64,000 nucleotides of DNA from Streptomyces cyaneogriseus subsp. noncyanogenus (GTDB lineage: Bacteria; Actinomycetota; Actinomycetes; Streptomycetales; Streptomycetaceae): positions 5,146,001 to 5,210,000 of the forward strand of contig NZ_CP010849.1 of the NCBI RefSeq assembly GCF_000931445.1, read 5' to 3'. The position numbers and the translations under genes are program-made. The notes under the pieces were generated by a model. That model saw only the letters and a program-made list of their open reading frames with translations. It searched no databases and was not told the origin of the DNA. Positions 1-8,677 of this stretch are shown piece after piece (position 1 is the stretch's first letter; each line of letters starts with the position of its first letter).

Positions 1-359
1 AGGGTGTCGAAGGTGCCGTTCTCGAACTCGAACCGCACGCCGAGCTGCTTGCCCATGGCGTCCGCGAGGTCCGGGTCGATGCCGACCGTCTTGCCGGAGC
101 CGTCCTTGAATTCGACCGGAGCGTAGGCGATGTCGGAGCCGACCTTGATGACGCCCTTGTCACGGATGGCCGACGGCAGCTTTTCGGCCAGCGGGGCGGC
201 GCTCACGGAGCCGGCCCCCTCGCTTTCGCCGCTGGAGCCCTTCTTCTCGGTCTGGTCACCGCATCCGGTGAGCAGCACAGCGCCTGCGACCGCGAGGGCA
301 CCGACCGCTGCTATCCGGGAGTGCGCTGCGGTCGTACGACGGGTGGAGCGTGCGGTCAT
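1..359 (-). CDS. ABC transporter substrate-binding lipoprotein (5' part, runs off the window)
   Basis: Only the first ~119 residues are in the window. Seen: a positively charged amino terminus, a hydrophobic stretch and a lipobox LLTGC with the acylated Cys at residue 33, so the protein should be anchored to the outer face of the membrane. An acidic Ser/Gly linker follows, then a segment containing GVIKVGSDIAYAPVEF and DPDLADAMGKQLG, typical of the start of family 3 (amino-acid type) solute-binding proteins. The start is chosen because GGAGG lies 6 bases before the ATG. Permease and ATPase genes, if present, would lie left of the window. The substrate cannot be told from this fragment. Confidence 0.85.
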   Translation of the reverse strand, partial: MTARSTRRTTAAHSRIAAVGALAVAGAVLLTGCGDQTEKKGSSGESEGAGSVSAAPLAEKLPSAIRDKGVIKVGSDIAYAPVEFKDGSGKTVGIDPDLADAMGKQLGVRFEFENGTFDT

Positions 360-1037
360 GGTGGTTCCTCCGGCGGATGGGTGGACGTGCCGATGGGACG
401 GGCGCCCGCCGATGAGCGCGGCCGATACCGCGCCGCGGGCCGACGGGTGCACACGGCGGTCGATGGGGGGCCACATCTTCGAGTGTCGCGACCTCGTGTG
501 ATGACGGCATCTTGCCATTCGGACGCGGCTGATCAGGGGGCTCGTCATGTCAAAATCGGATAACGGGTGCCACCCCGAACCCCAACAGGTTGGTACATCG
601 CGACCGAACCTTTTCGGGTTTCGCCCCTCCCGGCCGGAAGATCTACGGCGCATCTCAGGATGCGGACGTCTTCGCCGATACCTCTCTTTGCTCGTGTGTG
701 CCTTTCGCGGGCTTGTCAAGACCCTGGCGGGACCTTGTCCGAATGTGCGTCTATGAGGGATGTCACGGACATATGGCGGCGTTGTGATTCCCGGGTGACC
801 TGTGGGTGACCTTCGGCGTCCGTGATGTGAGCTTGCTCCGAACGGACTCGTCGGCGGGGGTGTCCGTCGGGTAAGAAGGTTCTTTACACCCCTCATCCGG
901 GGCTCAGGGCGCGTGTGCGGCGCGCCCGTCGCGCAGGCACTCGTACGCATCCAACGGTCAGGGCTTGCGCGGTCCCGCCCGCTCCTCACCAGGAGTGGAC
1001 ACACCCTCACGACAAGAAAAGCTAAGGGGTAAACGAA
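360..1037. other. Intergenic region between divergent lipoprotein and malic enzyme genes
   Basis: 678 bases without a convincing gene. The short open frames here are shadows with no ribosome site. It should hold both divergent promoters. The only structured element I see is the quasi-palindrome at 871-887, listed separately. Confidence 0.6.
871..887. promoter_or_regulatory. Quasi-palindrome upstream of malic enzyme
   Basis: GTAAGAAGGTTCTTTAC is an imperfect 17-base inverted repeat, AT-rich for this genome, about 150 bases before the malic enzyme start. It could be an operator or part of a promoter. The binding protein is unknown. Confidence 0.3.
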
Positions 1038-2282
<1,245 letters not shown>

Positions 2283-2628
2283 GCGACGTGGCGTCGTGAC
2301 CGGCGTGACGTCGTGATGTGCCGTGCCGAGGACGGCTTCGCCCGGGTGGGCGGGGCCGTCCTCCTGCTTTGTGCCGTCGGGGGAGGAGCTTGGTGCCGTC
2401 CGGGAGCTTCGTGCCGTCCGGGAGAGGGGACGGGCGAGGGTGGTGCGGTGTCACGGGGCGGGCGCGGGTGGTGCGGCGTCAGGGGGACGGCCGCGGGCGG
2501 TGGGTGTCACGACGGACGGCCGCGGGTGGTGCGGTGTCGCGGGGGTGGTCGCGGGCGGTGCGCAAGAGGGTGTGTGTCACAGGGGCGCGTGGTTTCGGAT
2601 GGCGGGCGCGGACCCTATCGTCAAGGTC
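2283..2628. repeat. Repeat-rich intergenic region after malic enzyme
   Basis: An 18-base unit is repeated in tandem at 2386-2403 (GAGCTTGGTGCCGTCCGG) and 2404-2421 with one mismatch. Further right, a 17-base motif GCGGGTGGTGCGGYGTC occurs at 2464-2480 and 2522-2538, with a close relative at 2436-2452. The open frames through here are continuations of the downstream frame and do not look like protein. No terminator-like perfect hairpin was found. Confidence 0.6.
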
Positions 2629-3597
2629 ATGTTCGCTGTCTACGCCGCCCGAATCGACCGCGACCAGCCGCTCGCCGGCCTGGAACTGGGGGAGCGCCCG
2701 GCCCCCGAGGCCCGCCCCGGCTGGAGCGTCGTCCAGGTCAGAGCCGCTTCCCTCAACCATCACGACCTGTGGTCCCTGCGCGGTGTCGGCCTCCCCGAGG
2801 ACCGGCTGCCGATGATCCTCGGCTGCGATGCCGCCGGTGTCGACGAGGACGGCAACGAGGTCGTCCTGCACTCCGTCATCGGGCAGAGCGGGCACGGGGT
2901 CGGGCCCAGGGAGCCCCGGTCGATCCTCACCGAGCGCTATCAGGGCACGTTCGCCGAGCAGGTGGCCGTGCCCACCTGGAACGTGCTGCCCAAGCCGAAG
3001 GAGCTGTCGTTCGAGGAGGCGGCCTGTCTGCCGACGGCGTGGCTGACGGCGTACCGCATGCTGTTCACCAACGCCGGAGTGCGTCCGGGCGACTCCGTGC
3101 TGGTGCAGGGTGCCGGCGGGGGCGTCGCCACGGCCGCGATCGTGCTCGGCAAGGCGGCGGGACTGAGGGTCTTCGCCACCAGCCGGGACGAGGCCAAGCG
3201 CAAGCGGGCCGTGGAGCTCGGCGCGGTGGAGGCGGTCGAGCCGGGCGCCCGGCTGCCGCAGCGGGTCGACGCCGTGATCGAGACGGTGGGCGCCGCCACC
3301 TGGTCGCACTCGGTGAAGTCGCTGCGCCCCGGCGGCACGTTGGTGATCTCCGGCGCCACCAGCGGCGACCGGCCCTCGCACGCGGAGCTGACCCGGATCT
3401 TCTTCCTGGAGCTGAAGGTGGTCGGGTCCACCATGGGCACCAAGGACGAGCTGGAGGATCTGCTGTCGTTCTGCGCCGCCACCGGGGTGCGCCCCGTCAT
3501 CGACGAGGTGCTCCCGATGGAGCGGGCGCGTGAGGGCTTCGAGCGGATGGAGTCCGGGGGGCAGTTCGGCAAGATCGTGCTCACCGCGGGTTCCTGA
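2629..3597 (+). CDS. Zinc-free MDR / quinone oxidoreductase-like dehydrogenase
   Basis: 322 residues of the medium-chain dehydrogenase superfamily. The N-terminal GroES-like part reads SLNHHDLWSLRGVG and LGCDAAGVDEDG. The coenzyme domain has VLVQGAGGGVATAAIVLGKAAG near residue 160, the NAD(P)H-binding glycine motif. The structural zinc cysteines are absent, as in quinone oxidoreductases. It probably reduces a quinone or unsaturated carbonyl with NADPH; the substrate is unknown. The frame stays open far upstream, but the family start is MFAVYAARI. TATCGT at 2616-2621 ends 7 bases before this ATG, which suggests a leaderless transcript and supports the start. An in-frame ATG at 2599 is an alternative. 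Confidence 0.88.
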   Translation: MFAVYAARIDRDQPLAGLELGERPAPEARPGWSVVQVRAASLNHHDLWSLRGVGLPEDRLPMILGCDAAGVDEDGNEVVLHSVIGQSGHGVGPREPRSILTERYQGTFAEQVAVPTWNVLPKPKELSFEEAACLPTAWLTAYRMLFTNAGVRPGDSVLVQGAGGGVATAAIVLGKAAGLRVFATSRDEAKRKRAVELGAVEAVEPGARLPQRVDAVIETVGAATWSHSVKSLRPGGTLVISGATSGDRPSHAELTRIFFLELKVVGSTMGTKDELEDLLSFCAATGVRPVIDEVLPMERAREGFERMESGGQFGKIVLTAGS

Positions 3598-3683
3598 CGG
3601 CCCCCGCCGGATCGTTCCGCCCACGGCGGGTTCGGGTGCGTGCACCCGGGCCCGCCGTTCCGCTTATCGGGCCACGACGACAT

Positions 3684-3726
3684 GTCAACTTGGGTTGACG
3701 GGAACCGTCTGTCAACTTACGTTGAC
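3684..3726. promoter_or_regulatory. Two perfect GTCAAC-N4-GTTGAC operators over a leaderless promoter
   Basis: GTCAACTTGGGTTGAC (3684-3699) and GTCAACTTACGTTGAC (3711-3726) are two 16-base sites with perfect 6-base arms, 27 bases apart start to start. The TTGACG at 3695-3700 and TACGTT at 3718-3723 have a 17-base spacer and fit a sigma-70-type promoter whose transcript would start at the ATG at 3730. The operators cover the -35 and -10 boxes respectively, an arrangement expected for repression. The natural candidate binder is the HTH protein encoded immediately downstream. Confidence 0.75.
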
Positions 3727-3729
3727 GTC

Positions 3730-3939
3730 ATGACCGAAGCAACGGAACTGGCCGAGCGCGCGGGGGACGGTGACCCCCGGATCGGGCTGCGGGCCGTCGC
3801 CGCGCTGCGCAGGCTGCTGGAACAGCTGGAGGCGGTGCAGGTGCGCAGTGCGCGCAATCAGGGCTGGTCGTGGCAGGAGATCGCCGCGGAGCTCGGGGTG
3901 AGCAGGCAGGCCGTGCACAAGAAGTACGGGAGGCGTTGA
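3730..3939 (+). CDS. Small helix-turn-helix regulator
   Basis: 69 residues. The C-terminal half reads WSWQEIAAELGVSRQAVHKKYGRR, a classic HTH whose recognition helix is SRQAVHKKY. The N-terminal half is an amphipathic helix (RAVAALRRLLEQLEAVQV) likely to dimerise. The ATG at 3730 is preferred over upstream starts because it sits 7 bases after a -10-like TACGTT, with no ribosome site, as in leaderless genes. Its stop overlaps the next start (TGATG), so it is translationally coupled to the Clp-N gene. It probably represses its own operon through the paired operators at 3684-3726. Similar small HTH/Clp-N pairs are common in Streptomyces. Confidence 0.85.
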   Translation: MTEATELAERAGDGDPRIGLRAVAALRRLLEQLEAVQVRSARNQGWSWQEIAAELGVSRQAVHKKYGRR

Positions 3940-4502
3940 TGTTCGAGCGGTTCACCGAGGACGCCCGTGCCGTGGTGCGGGGGGCCGTCGCGCAGGCCGA
4001 GGCGACGGGGGAGCGGAGCGTCGACGCCGGGCATCTGCTGCTGGCGCTGCTGGAGCGCCGGGGCGGCCGAGGGGCGTGCGCACTGGCGGAACTGGGGGTC
4101 GCCGACCGCGGGGAGGCGGTGCGGCGGGCGTGGGACGAGGCGCGGCGGCGGGCCGGTCTCTCCCAGGCGGAGACCGACGCCCTGGCCGGTCTGGGGATCG
4201 ACGTCGCGCGGATCGTCGCCCGGGTGGAGGAGGTCCACGGTGCCGGCGCGCTGGCCGGGGACCGGCGGGACAAGGGCTGGTGGTCGGGGCGGCGCGGCTT
4301 CGGGCGGGATGCCAAGGAAGTGCTGGAGAAGGCCCTGCGCATCGCCCTGGCCCGGCGCGAGCGGCACATCGGCGACGAGCACATCCTGCTCGCCCTGACC
4401 GCGCGGCCGGGCGTGGCCGCCGAGGTGCTCGCCGATCACGGGGTCACCTATGCGTCGGTGACCGGGGTGCTGGACGGGACGGGGCGGGCCGAGGCCGGGT
4501 GA
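3939..4502 (+). CDS. Stand-alone Clp N-terminal (double Clp-N repeat) protein
   Basis: 187 residues with two Clp-N-type helical repeats: MFERFTEDARAVVRGAVAQA...GHLLLALLER at the start and FGRDAKEVLEKALRIALARRERHIGDEHILLAL around residues 120-155. In ClpA/ClpC this domain recruits substrates and adaptors to the AAA+ unfoldase. Here no ATPase domain follows, so the protein may act as an adaptor, decoy or regulator of Clp proteolysis (inference). It overlaps the HTH gene by one base and shares its promoter. It ends just before a strong bidirectional hairpin. Confidence 0.85.
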   Translation: MFERFTEDARAVVRGAVAQAEATGERSVDAGHLLLALLERRGGRGACALAELGVADRGEAVRRAWDEARRRAGLSQAETDALAGLGIDVARIVARVEEVHGAGALAGDRRDKGWWSGRRGFGRDAKEVLEKALRIALARRERHIGDEHILLALTARPGVAAEVLADHGVTYASVTGVLDGTGRAEAG

Positions 4503-4557
4503 GGGCAGAGCACCGGGGCGCGGGCAAGGCGGGCACGCCTCACCTGTCCTCGGGGCG

Positions 4558-4620
4558 CTCCGGCTGGCCCCGGTGGGGCTCGGGCTGTCCCCGGTGGCGC
4601 TCACGTTGTCCCCGGTGGCG
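4558..4620. repeat. Three 21-base tandem repeats
   Basis: Units at 4558-4578, 4579-4599 and 4600-4620 share the frame CTC-N5-GTCCCCGGTGGCG with a few changes in the first copy. They sit in the non-coding gap between two convergent genes. The last copy forms the left arm of the terminator hairpin, so the array may have arisen by duplication of a terminator arm. Confidence 0.75.
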
Positions 4621-4644
4621 CCGCGGCCCGGAGCGCCACCGGGG
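4610..4644. terminator. Bidirectional terminator between Clp-N gene and padR
   Basis: CCCCGGTGGCGC (4610-4621) pairs perfectly with GCGCCACCGGGG (4633-4644) across an 11-base loop. It lies between the stops of two convergent genes. Confidence 0.8.
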
Positions 4645-4657
4645 GCAGGGCGCCGGG

Positions 4658-5701
4658 TCAGGGTTTCGGTGCCCGCAGGAGTGCCGCGATCCGGGCCGCC
4701 GCCGCCGACAGATGACCCCGGGCCTCACGCAACTGGTCGGGTGTGACGCCGTGGTCGCGAGCGGCGTCGCGGATGTCGTCCCGGAAGCGGTCCAGCAGGC
4801 GCTCCAGGTCGCGGGCCGGGTCGCCGGAGGGCGCGGCGGTGTCCTCGTGGGCCCAGGCCGGCACGTAGCCGGCCGGGAAGTCCTCCGGGGTGCGGGAGTA
4901 CTCCGGCCGGGGCGCCGATGTGCCGGCGCCGGGCCGGGCGACACCGAAGTCCTTGCCGAACTCGCCGAATTCCCTGGCCAGTTCGCTCAGCCCCTCGCGC
5001 AGGCCGGTCGGCCAGTCGCCCCGGGTGAAGTGGCCCTGCACCTGCTCCTGGATCCGCCGCGCTATGCGCTGGACCTCCTCCTGCGCCTGGGCCCGGGCCC
5101 GCTCCTGGGCCTCCTTGGCCTGGCGGCGGGCGCGCTCGGCCTCCTCGCGGGCCCGGCGGCTCTCGTCCTTGGCGCGCCGGGCCTGCTCCTTCCACTCCTG
5201 CTTGGCGCGCCGCATCTCCTCCTTGGCGGCCTGCCAGGCATCCTTGTCGCCGAGGCTCGCGAAGTCGCCGAAGGGGGAGCCGGGCCCACCGCCGGGCGGT
5301 GCGCCGGCGCCCCGGCGGGCCTCGCCGGCCGCGGCCCGCATCTCGCGGCGCAGGTCGCCCGCCGCGCCGCGCACGTCCGCGCGGATCTCGGCGGCGAGCT
5401 CGGCGACCGACTCGCGGATCTCCAGCTCCAGATCGGCCAGCTCGCCGCTGCGGCCGGCCAGCTCGGCGCGTCCGGCGTCGGTGATGGAGTACACCTTGCG
5501 GCCGCCCTCGCTGGTGTGGGTGACCAGCCCCTCGGCCTCCAGTTTGGCCAGACGGGGGTAGACCGTGCCGGCCGAGGGCGCGTACAGGCCCTGGAAACGC
5601 TCCTCGAGCAGTCTGATCACCTCGTAGCCGTGACGGGGGGCCTCGTCGAGCAGCTTCAGGAGGTAGAGGCGGAGGCGGCCGTGGGCGAAGACGGGAGGCA
5701 T
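4658..5701 (-). CDS. PadR-family transcriptional regulator with long coiled-coil extension
   Basis: 347 residues, far longer than a usual PadR (~110-190). Residues 1-95 are the PadR winged helix: HGYEVIRLLEERFQGLYAPSAGTVYPRLAKLEAEGLVTHTSEGGRKVYSITDAGRAEL. Residues ~95-250 are highly charged Glu/Arg/Ala heptads predicted to form a long coiled coil. The tail is Pro/Gly-rich, with a final helical segment ending RIAALLRAPKP. The gene follows the DUF4097 gene with a one-base gap, so the two are an operon and PadR probably senses or controls the same envelope process. A candidate operator lies upstream at 6726-6792. Confidence 0.9.
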   Translation of the reverse strand: MPPVFAHGRLRLYLLKLLDEAPRHGYEVIRLLEERFQGLYAPSAGTVYPRLAKLEAEGLVTHTSEGGRKVYSITDAGRAELAGRSGELADLELEIRESVAELAAEIRADVRGAAGDLRREMRAAAGEARRGAGAPPGGGPGSPFGDFASLGDKDAWQAAKEEMRRAKQEWKEQARRAKDESRRAREEAERARRQAKEAQERARAQAQEEVQRIARRIQEQVQGHFTRGDWPTGLREGLSELAREFGEFGKDFGVARPGAGTSAPRPEYSRTPEDFPAGYVPAWAHEDTAAPSGDPARDLERLLDRFRDDIRDAARDHGVTPDQLREARGHLSAAAARIAALLRAPKP

Positions 5702-5702
5702 G

Positions 5703-6659
5703 TCAGAGCACCTTCTTGTGGGTCGTGCCGTCGGCCGGGGCGCCGGTGGCTCCGTCGTCGCGGCCGGAAGGGGGATTGTCTCCCGGGGCGTCCGTCGGAC
5801 CGCCCGCCGGTCCGGTCCCGCGCGGCTCCCCCCGCTCCTGCCCCCCTTCTTCCTCCGGCGCCGGTCCGCGCAGCAGGGCGATGGAGCCGGAGACCGTCGT
5901 CGCCCTCAGCCTGCCGTTGCCCGCGCCGAGGCGGCCGGTGATGCGCTTGGTGCCCCACCGGCCGGTGACCCGCAGCTCCTCGAAGGCGCTGGAGACCGTG
6001 CCCCCGGCCGTGCCGGCCTCCACCTCCGCGTCGGCCGGGTGGGGCAGCCGGAGGGCGATCTCCCCCGAGACGCTGGTCAGGGCCACGTCGGTGGGACGGC
6101 TCGACGGGTCCAGATCGAGGATCATGGAACCGCTCACCGAATCGGCCCGGACCGCGGAGCCCGACTCCACCACGGTCAGGTCGCCGGAGACGGAGTGGAA
6201 GCGCAGCTCTCCGGTGAGCGCCTGCGCCTCGACGTTCCCGGAGACCGTGTCGGCCCGGACCGGGCCCGCGAGGCCCACGAGCGCGGTGTCCCCGCACACG
6301 CCCCTCACCTCCGTCCGGCCCCGGATCCCGGAGACCACGGCCGCGGCGCCGACCGTGCCCACCTCCACGTGCGTGCGCGCCGGGACGGCGAGCGAGACCA
6401 CCGCGCTGCGCCGCCGGCCCTTGGGGTCCAGCCACTTCAGGAAGCCCTTCCAGGGCAGGTCCTCGTAGGCCACCGTGAGCGTGCCGTCCTTCTCGGTCAC
6501 GATCAGCGGGGGGCCCTCGATCTCGCCGACCTCCAGGCGGGCGGGGCCCTCGTCGGTCCCGACCACGTTCACCGTCCCGTCGACGATGCGGACGTGGACC
6601 TCGCGCGGGGGCTCCTCGAAGGAGAGCGTCACCGGCTCCGTGACGGACCACTCGGACAT
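5703..6659 (-). CDS. DUF4097-type beta-helix protein
   Basis: 318 residues. From ~residue 100 to 260 it shows repeated short beta-strand units around VSG (ADTVSGNVEAQALTGELRF, HSVSGDLTVVESG, ADSVSGSMILD, LTSVSGEIALRL, TTVSGSIALLRG), the signature of DUF4097 beta-solenoids. There is no signal peptide or membrane segment, and the tail is a disordered Gly/Asp/Pro linker. In other bacteria DUF4097 proteins accompany envelope-stress PadR or anti-sigma regulators; the exact role is unknown. The ATG at 6659 is chosen because GGAGG precedes it by 8 bases; upstream in-frame starts lack this. Confidence 0.88.
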   Translation of the reverse strand: MSEWSVTEPVTLSFEEPPREVHVRIVDGTVNVVGTDEGPARLEVGEIEGPPLIVTEKDGTLTVAYEDLPWKGFLKWLDPKGRRRSAVVSLAVPARTHVEVGTVGAAAVVSGIRGRTEVRGVCGDTALVGLAGPVRADTVSGNVEAQALTGELRFHSVSGDLTVVESGSAVRADSVSGSMILDLDPSSRPTDVALTSVSGEIALRLPHPADAEVEAGTAGGTVSSAFEELRVTGRWGTKRITGRLGAGNGRLRATTVSGSIALLRGPAPEEEGGQERGEPRGTGPAGGPTDAPGDNPPSGRDDGATGAPADGTTHKKVL

Positions 6660-6725
6660 GATGCATACCTCCGGGAACGGGCCGGACCGGGACGGGGCGG
6701 GCGACCGGACGTGAGCTGAACGCGT

Positions 6726-6792
6726 CATATCGCGTCGGGCCGTGCAGGCGAGGACATGCGCCGACACCCGTCGATAGACACGATATATCGCG
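6726..6792. promoter_or_regulatory. Candidate PadR operator region
   Basis: The gap upstream of the DUF4097-padR operon contains a perfect palindrome CGATATATCG at 6781-6790 and the related sequences CATATCGCG (6726-6734) and TATATCGCG (6784-6792). TA-rich palindromes of this kind stand out in this genome and resemble sites used by PadR proteins. Binding by this PadR is an inference. Confidence 0.45.
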
Positions 6793-6867
6793 GTCCGGTG
6801 AAGTCAAGGCACTCGATCCGGCGATCAGCGGTAGGCCGATGCGGGGTGCTTGCCCTACTTTGTGACC

Positions 6868-7728
6868 ATGTCGCCGACGGAAGAGTCACCGGACGGAGGC
6901 CGGGGCGGTCCCGCGCCGGGCGCGCTGCTGCTGTGCCGGGCGGTGCCGGATTCCGTCGCCCCCGTCGCCCCGCTGCTGCGCGAGCGCATGCTCCTCGCCG
7001 GTGCCGGTGCGGAATGGAGCGTGCTCGTGCCGGAGGGCACGCCGTGGCGCCACGGCGGCGAACCCGTCGACCGGGTCCTCACCGGCTGGGCCGCCGCCCT
7101 CGCCGTGGGCGCGCCCTGGCCCGTCCTGGCCCTGTGGTGGGACGCCGACCGGGCCGGCTTCACCCTCGCCTCCGGCTTCCGCCGCCCCGTCGGCTATGTG
7201 TGGCTCGCCGACGGCACCCCGGCCGGCGAGGACGAGGCGATGCGCACCTTCGCCGCGCGTCTGGGCCTGGACCCGGTGCTCGACGTGCAGACGCTCGACC
7301 GGCTCGCGACCCCCGACCCCGCCTCCGACGCCCGGGCCCGCCTGCACGGCGTGCTGGCCGTCCTCACGCGCGTGGGGGTCGCCCTGCCCGCCGGACTGGA
7401 GGCCGGTGAGTCCGCCGACCGCCTCCACGAGGCCGTCCGCGGCCGGAGCGACGTCCTCCGGGTGGAGCGGCCCGCCGGCCGTGAGGCGGTCCGCGCCCGG
7501 CTCGGCGCCGTCGACGGCAGCCGCCTCGGACCCTGGCTGCCCCGGGCGGGCGGCGCCCGGGCCCGCGCGCTGGCCCTGGCTCAGGTGGCGGCGGGCCTGC
7601 CGCTGTTCACCTGGGGGGTACGGCACCGCAGCGGCGGCTGGCTGACGGCGGGGGCGCTGCTCGTGGGCCACGGCGCGCTCGGACTCGCGTACGACCTCGC
7701 ACACGCGCGGGAGGGCCACGGCCGGTGA
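6868..7728 (+). CDS. Hypothetical protein with C-terminal membrane helices
   Basis: 286 residues. I do not recognise the family. Seen: an N-terminal globular part rich in Ala/Pro/Trp (LTGWAAALAVGAPWPVLALWWD), a middle part with TFAARLGLDP, and near the end two hydrophobic segments (ALALAQVAAGLPLFTWGV, LTAGALLVGHGALGLAYDLA) that could be a hairpin in the membrane. There is no SD. TACTTT at 6856-6861 ends 6 bases before this ATG, suggesting a leaderless transcript. Divergent from the DUF4097-padR operon, convergent with the small gene that follows. Confidence 0.7.
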   Translation: MSPTEESPDGGRGGPAPGALLLCRAVPDSVAPVAPLLRERMLLAGAGAEWSVLVPEGTPWRHGGEPVDRVLTGWAAALAVGAPWPVLALWWDADRAGFTLASGFRRPVGYVWLADGTPAGEDEAMRTFAARLGLDPVLDVQTLDRLATPDPASDARARLHGVLAVLTRVGVALPAGLEAGESADRLHEAVRGRSDVLRVERPAGREAVRARLGAVDGSRLGPWLPRAGGARARALALAQVAAGLPLFTWGVRHRSGGWLTAGALLVGHGALGLAYDLAHAREGHGR

Positions 7729-7780
7729 CCCGGCGGGGCGCCCGGCGCCGGCCGGTCCCGCGGCCGTCCCGGCGGCTCCG

Positions 7781-7960
7781 CTACTCGTCGTCCTCGTCGT
7801 CCAGCCGCGCCAGCCAGGTGGCCAGCCGCTCCACCGGCACCTCGAAGTCCGGGTTCAGGTCGACGAACGTGCGCAGTTGCTCGGCGAGCCACTCGAAGGT
7901 GACCTCCTCCTCGCCGCGCCGCTTCTCCAGCTCCTCGATGCCGCGGTCGGTGAAGTACAT
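7781..7960 (-). CDS. DUF6104-like small acidic protein
   Basis: 59 residues: MYFTDRGIEELEKRRGEEEVTFEWLAEQLRTFVD at the start and an Asp/Glu-rich end. It matches my memory of a very conserved short Streptomyces protein (DUF6104) of unknown function. The open frame extends 20 codons upstream, but MYFTDRG is the conserved start. It lies divergently beside the VMAP-Fxs cluster; whether it takes part is unknown. Confidence 0.75.
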   Translation of the reverse strand: MYFTDRGIEELEKRRGEEEVTFEWLAEQLRTFVDLNPDFEVPVERLATWLARLDDEDDE

Positions 7961-8197
7961 GGATCGTGCTCCGTCGGGTCGGTGCAGGGATAGGCGGCCT
8001 CCCGCGCGGGAAGGACCCATTCCCCGCGGGAAGAAGAAGTGAGGTCTTTCCGCCGGGTGTGAGAGAAGACAGGAAAAGGATAGGCGCAGCAGGCGGGCGG
8101 CCCGTGGGGCCGCCGGGGACCTCGCGCCGGAGGCACCCTGAAGCTAGCCTCACAGGACCACCGGTGCCGGGGGGAACACGGGGAACGGGGGAGTTCC

Positions 8198-8677
8198 ATG
8201 GGACAGGAAGTGACGCGGGTAGCGCGTATCGCCTTACCGGACGGGACACCGGTGTGGGCCCGGATCTCGGGGGCGGCGGAGCTGTCCGCGCAGCCCGGCG
8301 AGCTGTCGTACAGCGACACCGGGTTCGCCGAGCGGGTCGAGGCGAGCGTGGAGAGCCTGAACGCGCTCGTGACCGGCGTCGCACGCTCGCTGGCGGAGCC
8401 GCTGCGCGCGGTCCGGCCCGACGAGGTGAGCGTGCAGTTCGGCATCGAGCTGACCGCCAAGGCGGGCAAGGTCGTAGGACTGCTCGCCGACGGCGAGGCG
8501 AAGGCCGGTCTCACGGTCACCCTCACCTGGAACGGCGGCCCGCCGGATCCGGACGCGCCGGACGGCGGCGCCGGGGGCGCGTCCTCCGGCACGTCCCACG
8601 CCGCGCGCGCCGGTGCGTCCCCCGGCGCTTCGGGGCACGGGGATGCCCGTACCGCCGCCACCGGGGACGGGGCATGA
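8198..8677 (+). CDS. Trypsin-co-occurring domain 1 (CU044_2847-like) protein
   Basis: 159 residues. The first ~110 form the compact Trypco1-like domain: RIALPDGTPVWARISG, a helix around FAERVEASVESLNALVTGVARSL, then RPDEVSVQFGIELTAKAGKVVGLLADGEAKAGLTVTLTW. The rest is a Gly/Ala/Ser linker. This domain is known to sit next to trypsin-like proteases in NTP-dependent conflict systems (Kaur, Burroughs, Iyer and Aravind). It has a clear SD (GGGGGAG). Its stop overlaps the protease start (ATGA), so the two are coupled. It may be a substrate or regulatory partner of the protease. First gene of the VMAP-Fxs cluster. Confidence 0.85.
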   Translation: MGQEVTRVARIALPDGTPVWARISGAAELSAQPGELSYSDTGFAERVEASVESLNALVTGVARSLAEPLRAVRPDEVSVQFGIELTAKAGKVVGLLADGEAKAGLTVTLTWNGGPPDPDAPDGGAGGASSGTSHAARAGASPGASGHGDARTAATGDGA

